Shown here: in pieces, positions 5,120 through 8,855 of the stretch | Layout of the letters: the number at the start of each line of letters is the position of its first letter | Numbering within the stretch: the stretch's first letter is position 1 | NCBI GenBank assembly: GCA_030641665.1 | Contig: DAOWHA010000044.1 | Span: 1-8,855 of the forward strand | Length of the DNA: 8,855 nt | Reading direction: 5' to 3' | DNA from: JAGLTA01 sp023142625 | GTDB taxonomy: Bacteria > Patescibacteriota > Patescibacteriia > JAACEG01 | The notes under the pieces: generated by a model | Told to the model about the DNA's origin: nothing | Databases searched by the model: none | The model's input: the letters and a program-made list of their open reading frames with translations, nothing else | Position numbers and translations under genes: made by a program

Positions 5120-6163
5120 TTATTCTTCTTTGATTAAATTATTTATTACAACGCTGATTGTTAAGACAACAGGCATAGCTAAAATTCCGCCTACTATTCC
5201 CGCTAACTGAAATCCTATAATCAATGAAATAATTGAAATAATCGGATTGACGCCGACCGCTTTTTTCATAATATTAGGCACAAGAAGATTATTTTCTATC
5301 TGCTGAATAACGACATAAATAGCGATAACAACTATCGCTTTGCTCGGCGAATAAAGCAATGTCAATAAAACCGCTGGAATTGCTCCGATTATGGGACCTA
5401 AATATGGAATAAACTCAAACAGCCCGGCTATCAGCGCCAGCACCAAAGCGTATTTTATATTAAAAAGCGACAGACCGATAAAAGTTAAAATAAAAATCGC
5501 GACGCACAGAATTAACTGCGCTCTTGCCCAGACGCCCAGTTTATCTTGAATATCATGCGTTATTTTAATAATTCTTTCTTTGCGTTTTTTTGTAACAATA
5601 TTGTCTAAAAAGTTATACCACGATTTTTCTTGCAGGATCATATAAAAAGCGATAACAAGAACGATAAAGAAAGACGCTATTCCGCCAAAAAGTCCGATTG
5701 CCAATGAAAAGACATTTTTTGCTCCGCTGCCGATATTGCTTTGCAGAAAGTTCAGGGCTTTCTGAATGCTGTCTTCAAATCCGAGCTGGGCAAGATATTC
5801 TTTGAATTGATAAAAAACAGAATAAATTTTTTGCGAATAAGAAGGGAAATTTTTTGCCAATTCATTAATCTGCTCAATAATAGGCGGCGCAAGCAGGACA
5901 AATATAGAAGAGATAATAACAAGCAGAATAACATAGATTAGCAGAGTTCCAAGCGCGCGAGGGATATAATAGCGATGAAGCCAGTTAGCAATCGGATTTA
6001 TAATAGTCGCAATCACGAAAGCGACAAATAGTATGATTAATATATTGGCTATTTTATACAAAAAAAAGCAGAGCAAGAGGACTGAAAGAATTTTTATTAT
6101 GGATAAAACAGAAAAATCAATTGTTAGTTTTCTATTTTTGTGGTTTTTTAAAGCTTCCATCAT
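5120..6163 (-). CDS. AI-2E family transporter (PerM/TqsA-like permease)
   Basis: This 347-residue polytopic membrane protein has the AI-2E transporter (PF01594) layout. There is an N-terminal helix pair (about 19-56), a helix at 71-95, an amphipathic extracytoplasmic-type region (96-147), a helix at 150-177, a charged cytoplasmic stretch (179-210) and several C-terminal helices (about 214-340). Family signatures are FEFIPYLGPIIGAIPA (249-264) and QQIENNLLVPNIM (287-299). Despite the name, members transport varied solutes (autoinducer-2 export, Na+/H+ exchange and others), so the substrate here is unknown. Two ATG codons are adjacent (6163 and 6160); either may be used. It begins 8 bases after the zinc-ribbon gene and is the last gene of that operon. 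Confidence 0.92.
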   Translation of the reverse strand: MMEALKNHKNRKLTIDFSVLSIIKILSVLLLCFFLYKIANILIILFVAFVIATIINPIANWLHRYYIPRALGTLLIYVILLVIISSIFVLLAPPIIEQINELAKNFPSYSQKIYSVFYQFKEYLAQLGFEDSIQKALNFLQSNIGSGAKNVFSLAIGLFGGIASFFIVLVIAFYMILQEKSWYNFLDNIVTKKRKERIIKITHDIQDKLGVWARAQLILCVAIFILTFIGLSLFNIKYALVLALIAGLFEFIPYLGPIIGAIPAVLLTLLYSPSKAIVVIAIYVVIQQIENNLLVPNIMKKAVGVNPIISIISLIIGFQLAGIVGGILAMPVVLTISVVINNLIKEE

Positions 6164-6171
6164 AAAATTTA

Positions 6172-6501
6172 TTAGTTAAAACTTGAAATTATATTCGTAA
6201 ATATTATAAAACCGATCACAGCGAATATTATTAAAAAAATAATTTTTGCTATCTCTCTGTTTTCTTCCGCATTAGGCTTGTATTGCGGATTTTGTTGTAA
6301 TTTTTTAAAATATTCGGATAAAACAGGAAAATTTATTTTTCCGCAAGAATTTTTGTTTCTAAACAAGCAGGACGCAAACTTTTTTTTATCCACAAACTTT
6401 TTGCCGCACTTAATGCACCTTTTAACATTTTTAGGATTTAAAAAAGCGCAATAAAGACATTTTTTATAATTTTTATTTATTTCCCTAACATCTTTATTCA
6501 T
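6172..6501 (-). CDS. Zinc-ribbon protein with C-terminal membrane anchor
   Basis: I recognise no named family for this 109-residue protein. A compact zinc ribbon is visible: Cys15-x2-Cys18, ten residues, then Cys29-x2-Cys32-Gly. Cys45 and Cys53 are further possible ligands. A charged linker leads to one transmembrane helix at about 86-105, very near the C-terminus, so the ribbon should sit in the cytoplasm on a tail anchor. The start is the ATG at 6501, 4 bases after the slipin stop; a TTG at 6531 is in frame but would overlap the slipin gene by 26 bases. Position between a slipin and a permease suggests a membrane-associated adaptor role, which is inference only. Confidence 0.75.
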   Translation of the reverse strand: MNKDVREINKNYKKCLYCAFLNPKNVKRCIKCGKKFVDKKKFASCLFRNKNSCGKINFPVLSEYFKKLQQNPQYKPNAEENREIAKIIFLIIFAVIGFIIFTNIISSFN

Positions 6502-6505
6502 ATTG

Positions 6506-7252
6506 TTATCTGTTTTGAGTAATTTTTTCAATAGCCCTTAACACTTCTAACGGAAGCGCAAACACTACCGTGTTTGATTTGTCTGAACTAATGTCGTTAA
6601 TTGACTGTAATGTTCGCAGGTGCAAAGCGCCAGTAGATGATGATAATATATTCGCTGCTTTGCTCATATTTTCAGCAGCCATCACCTCTCCTTCGGCCTT
6701 AATGATCACAGCCCGCTTCTCTCTCTCGGCTTCCGCTTGTTTAGCTATAGTCCTTTTCATATCTTCCGGCAGTTCAATATGCTTTAAGTCAACAGAGACA
6801 ATTTTAATACCCCAAGGATCCGTCGCCTTATCAACGATCTGCAGAATTTTATCTGAAACAACATCGCGTTTTGCCAATAATCCATCTAATTCAATTTCTC
6901 CGACAACATCTCGCATTGTTGTCTGCGCTAATTGAGCCACAGCGTATTCAAAATCTTCCACCTCAAGAATCGCTGTTTCAGCTTGTATAACTTTATAATA
7001 CAGCACAGCGTTCACATTTACGGAAACATTGTCTTTTGTGATTGCGTCTTGATCCGGAACATCAATTACTTTCACGCGAATATCCACTTTTTCCATATGC
7101 TGAATAATCGGAAAAACCAATCTCCAGCCCGGCCGGATAGTTTTTAGATATTTTCCGAGTTGGAATTTTACGCCTCTTTCATATTGGTTGATTTGGCGTA
7201 TGCTTGATAAAATGAACAAAATTACGATTACAATTGGAATTAAAAAATTCAT
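6506..7252 (-). CDS. SPFH/stomatin-like membrane protein (slipin)
   Basis: This 248-residue protein has one N-terminal transmembrane helix (about 3-18) and then the SPFH/Band 7 domain. Stomatin signatures are QYERGVKFQLGKY (23-35), the PGWRLVFPI segment (41-49), DAITKDNVSVNVNAVLYYKV (69-88) and LAQTTMRDVVGEIELDGLLA (108-127). A charged, coiled-coil-prone helix follows (about 163-200). Slipins oligomerise on the inner membrane face and organise membrane microdomains. The family partner NfeD is often adjacent but is absent here; a zinc-ribbon anchor protein takes the downstream position. The ATG at 7252 places the helix at the N-terminus as in the family; a TTG at 7291 would add 13 atypical residues. 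No Shine-Dalgarno is visible. Confidence 0.93.
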   Translation of the reverse strand: MNFLIPIVIVILFILSSIRQINQYERGVKFQLGKYLKTIRPGWRLVFPIIQHMEKVDIRVKVIDVPDQDAITKDNVSVNVNAVLYYKVIQAETAILEVEDFEYAVAQLAQTTMRDVVGEIELDGLLAKRDVVSDKILQIVDKATDPWGIKIVSVDLKHIELPEDMKRTIAKQAEAEREKRAVIIKAEGEVMAAENMSKAANILSSSTGALHLRTLQSINDISSDKSNTVVFALPLEVLRAIEKITQNR

Positions 7253-7328
7253 AAGCGTTTTTGTTAAATTTGTTAAAATTCGCGCAAGCAAATCAAAACA
7301 AATTTTTATTATTTATAAATTATAATAA

Positions 7329-8762
7329 TTACACAACTCTAAACACCTCTTCTATGGTTGTAATCCCTTCTATCGCTTTTAAGATACCGTCCTGCTCCAT
7401 CGTAATAAGATGTTTCTCGCGAGCCATTTTTTTAATGTCCTCTTCTGAAATATTGATATTGTCGGTAATCGCTTTTTTTATTTCATCGTCAATGTCAATT
7501 ACTTCAAAAATTCCCACCCTTCCTTTATATCCGATATTATTGCATTTGTCGCATTTATTCGCTTTATAAAAAATAGGCTGATCCAACTTGTTTAAATCAA
7601 TTCTGTTTTTTATTTCGTCAGAAGCCGAAGAGAATGATTTTTGAATTCGCGCTTTCTGTTTTTCGTCCAACGCGCTTTTTTCACGGCAGACCTTGCAAAC
7701 CTTCCTTACTAATCTTTGTCCCATTATCATATTCAGCGCCGGCGCCAGCAAAAAATTTTTAACACCCAATGATAAAATTCTCGGTATGGCTCCAGCGGCG
7801 CTATTTGTATGAACAGTGCTTAAAACAAGATGTCCAGTTAAAGCAGTTTGAATAGCTACATCCGCAGTTTTCGGATCGCGAGTTTCTCCAACCATTATAA
7901 TATCAGGATCTTGCCTAACAAGAGAACGCATCGCTTCGGCAAAATTATATCCGCTTTCTTCGTCAACTTGGCTTTGGTTTATGCCAGACATGCGATATTC
8001 AATAGGATCTTCAATAGTAATAATTTTAACATTTTCTTGGTTTAATTCGTTTAAAATAGCGTATAGCGTTGAAGTTTTTCCAGATCCCGTGGGTCCTGTA
8101 TTAAATATTAACCCATTAGGTCTGTTTATTCCTTTTTTTAATACGCTGTAAATTTCTTCTCTAAGCCCTAATTCTGTTAAAGTGAATGATTTGCGCGAGA
8201 ACATTAAAATTCTTATGGCTACGCTTTCTCCGTAAACAGTAGGCAGAGTTGAAACTCTTATGTCAATTTGATCTTTATCAAGCGAAATGGTAAAACGCCC
8301 GTCTTGCGGCTTGTCGCTTATGTTAATTTTTAACCCTGAAATTAATTTAATCCTTGACACTAAAATGTTCCACTTATTTTTATCCATAACAGCCGCGTCA
8401 TGAAGCGTTCCGTCAACTCTATACCGTATTTTTACATCATCTTTTTCTGCTTCTATGTGAATATCGGAAGCGTCAATATTTATGGCCGAAGATAATAATA
8501 AATTTAAAATTTCAGTTAAAGAGACTTTTTTTAGAGATTTTGTGACTTGTTTAAAATTTTTAATTTCTTTAAATTTAGCCAAATCTTCTTTAGTGATTTG
8601 AACTATCTGTTTAACAGTTTTAATTTTTGGCAATTTTTCATATATAGACAGAATTTTTAAAAAACTGTGCTCAGAAATAAGATAGATCTGGAAACTTTTA
8701 TGAGAAAACCGCTCTTTTAACTGAGAAATAAATTGAATTGTGTTTTTGTCAGTTAAATTCAC
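7329..8762 (-). CDS. PilB/GspE family secretion/pilus assembly ATPase
   Basis: From the GTG at 8762 the frame gives 477 residues of a hexameric motor ATPase that drives type IV pilus or type II secretion pseudopilus assembly at the inner membrane. Visible are the tail of the N-terminal MshEN-like region (about 1-45), the N2 domain with SSAINIDASDIHIE (91-104) and KPQDGRFTI (151-159), Walker A GPTGSGKT (223-230), Asp box ITIEDPIEY (248-256), Walker B DPDIIMVGETRD (285-296, Glu293), His box TALTGHLVLSTVHTN (306-320), and the zinc tetracysteine Cys356, Cys359, Cys404, Cys407. All catalytic motifs are intact. Family members are usually over 550 residues, and the first residues read as the middle of a domain, so the GTG is probably not the true start (see 8763-8855). 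No pilin or PilC gene lies in the window. The slipin gene follows after 76 bases. Confidence 0.93.
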   Translation of the reverse strand: MNLTDKNTIQFISQLKERFSHKSFQIYLISEHSFLKILSIYEKLPKIKTVKQIVQITKEDLAKFKEIKNFKQVTKSLKKVSLTEILNLLLSSAINIDASDIHIEAEKDDVKIRYRVDGTLHDAAVMDKNKWNILVSRIKLISGLKINISDKPQDGRFTISLDKDQIDIRVSTLPTVYGESVAIRILMFSRKSFTLTELGLREEIYSVLKKGINRPNGLIFNTGPTGSGKTSTLYAILNELNQENVKIITIEDPIEYRMSGINQSQVDEESGYNFAEAMRSLVRQDPDIIMVGETRDPKTADVAIQTALTGHLVLSTVHTNSAAGAIPRILSLGVKNFLLAPALNMIMGQRLVRKVCKVCREKSALDEKQKARIQKSFSSASDEIKNRIDLNKLDQPIFYKANKCDKCNNIGYKGRVGIFEVIDIDDEIKKAITDNINISEEDIKKMAREKHLITMEQDGILKAIEGITTIEEVFRVV

Positions 8763-8855
8763 GGCTCCGATGCGCGCAAGTATACTGCAAATCCATCAAC
8801 TTTCCAATGTTGGTTGTGCCTCACCTTTTTGAGCTATGATCTTAAGCGCTTCAGG
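8763..8855 (-). pseudogene. Frameshifted upstream continuation of the PilB-like gene
   Basis: In the same frame as the GTG, the minus strand reads PEALKII near the window end, which fits the N-terminal region of CPR PilB proteins, then hits TGA at 8798-8796, and reads RIGAV just before the GTG. Between these, another frame reads WKVDGFAVYLR (8806-8774). Removing one A from the A5 run at 8826-8830 and one GC from the GCGCGC at 8772-8777 joins all three pieces into one open frame with no stop. So the gene very likely runs off the window, broken by two small indels in simple runs. These may be real mutations or assembly errors at a contig end. Confidence 0.6.

Noticed and set aside
7319..7324. 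TATAAT -10 box for a separate slipin promoter in the 7253-7328 gap
   Set aside because: No -35 element lies at a suitable distance and there is no extended -10; in such AT-rich DNA the hexamer is expected by chance.
6570..7569. Plus-strand open frames across the slipin and PilB-like genes
   Set aside because: They lie antisense to clear family members and their composition mirrors those genes.
8779..8807. Promoter for the PilB-like gene (TTGGAA, 17 bp, TATACT on the minus strand)
   Set aside because: The boxes and spacing are good, but the same bases make sense as PilB coding sequence once two small indels are corrected, so the match is probably chance. It would become credible if the GTG start were confirmed.
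8759..8855. Separate upstream gene ending in TGA that overlaps the GTG (GTGA)
   Set aside because: That frame is only about 25 codons long after an upstream TAG, and its readable part (WKVDGFAVYLR) joins better to the PilB-like protein.
1..8855. UGA recoded as glycine (as in Gracilibacteria/SR1)
   Set aside because: All checked genes end in TAA and the intact genes show no internal in-frame TGA at glycine positions. The single TGA near the window end is better explained by frameshifts.

Overview
The window is AT-rich. Its genes have short spacers, and every stop codon I checked is TAA. Only one gene, the sigma factor, has a textbook Shine-Dalgarno sequence. The protein types fit a Candidate Phyla Radiation (Patescibacteria/Parcubacteria-like) bacterium: a tyrosyl-tRNA synthetase with an HLGR form of the HIGH motif, a CPR-style PilB/GspE ATPase, YebC, and lysine/isoleucine-rich hypothetical proteins. 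This placement is inference from protein style; there is no rRNA gene here. No in-frame TGA is needed inside any intact gene, so there is no sign of UGA recoding.

Layout. (1) 1-643, plus strand: a strong sigma70-type promoter, a DUF5320-like Gly/Cys-rich small protein, an overlapping DUF134 helix-turn-helix protein, and a bidirectional terminator. (2) 706-3865, minus strand, read right to left: tyrS, a cytosolic C39-like cysteine protease, yebC and a two-helix membrane protein. (3) 3866-4061: a compact divergent regulatory region. A promoter for tyrS and one for the sigma gene have their -35 boxes in opposite arms of an 11-bp inverted repeat. The sigma-side leader then carries a duplicated boxA-like element (TGTTCTTTGA twice, 11-bp period). 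(4) 4062-5042, plus strand: a divergent sigma-70 family protein with altered DNA-contact residues, followed by a bidirectional terminator. (5) 5120-8855, minus strand, read right to left: a PilB/GspE-type ATPase, a stomatin/slipin, a zinc-ribbon membrane-anchored protein and an AI-2E family permease.

How the genes work together. The left minus-strand block concerns translation: tyrosine charging, and ribosome-stalling relief by the YebC family. The right block concerns the cell envelope: pilus assembly motor, membrane scaffold and permease. The sigma factor sits between them with an elaborate leader, so it is the likeliest regulatory gene of the window. The DUF5320-DUF134 pair is a self-contained transcription unit.

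Most notable observations: the boxA-like duplication ahead of a sigma gene; the sigma factor's loss of normal -10 and -35 contact residues; a degenerate 7-bp tandem repeat present both between genes and in frame inside yebC and tyrS; and evidence that the PilB-like gene really continues past its apparent GTG start, through two frameshifts close to the window end.
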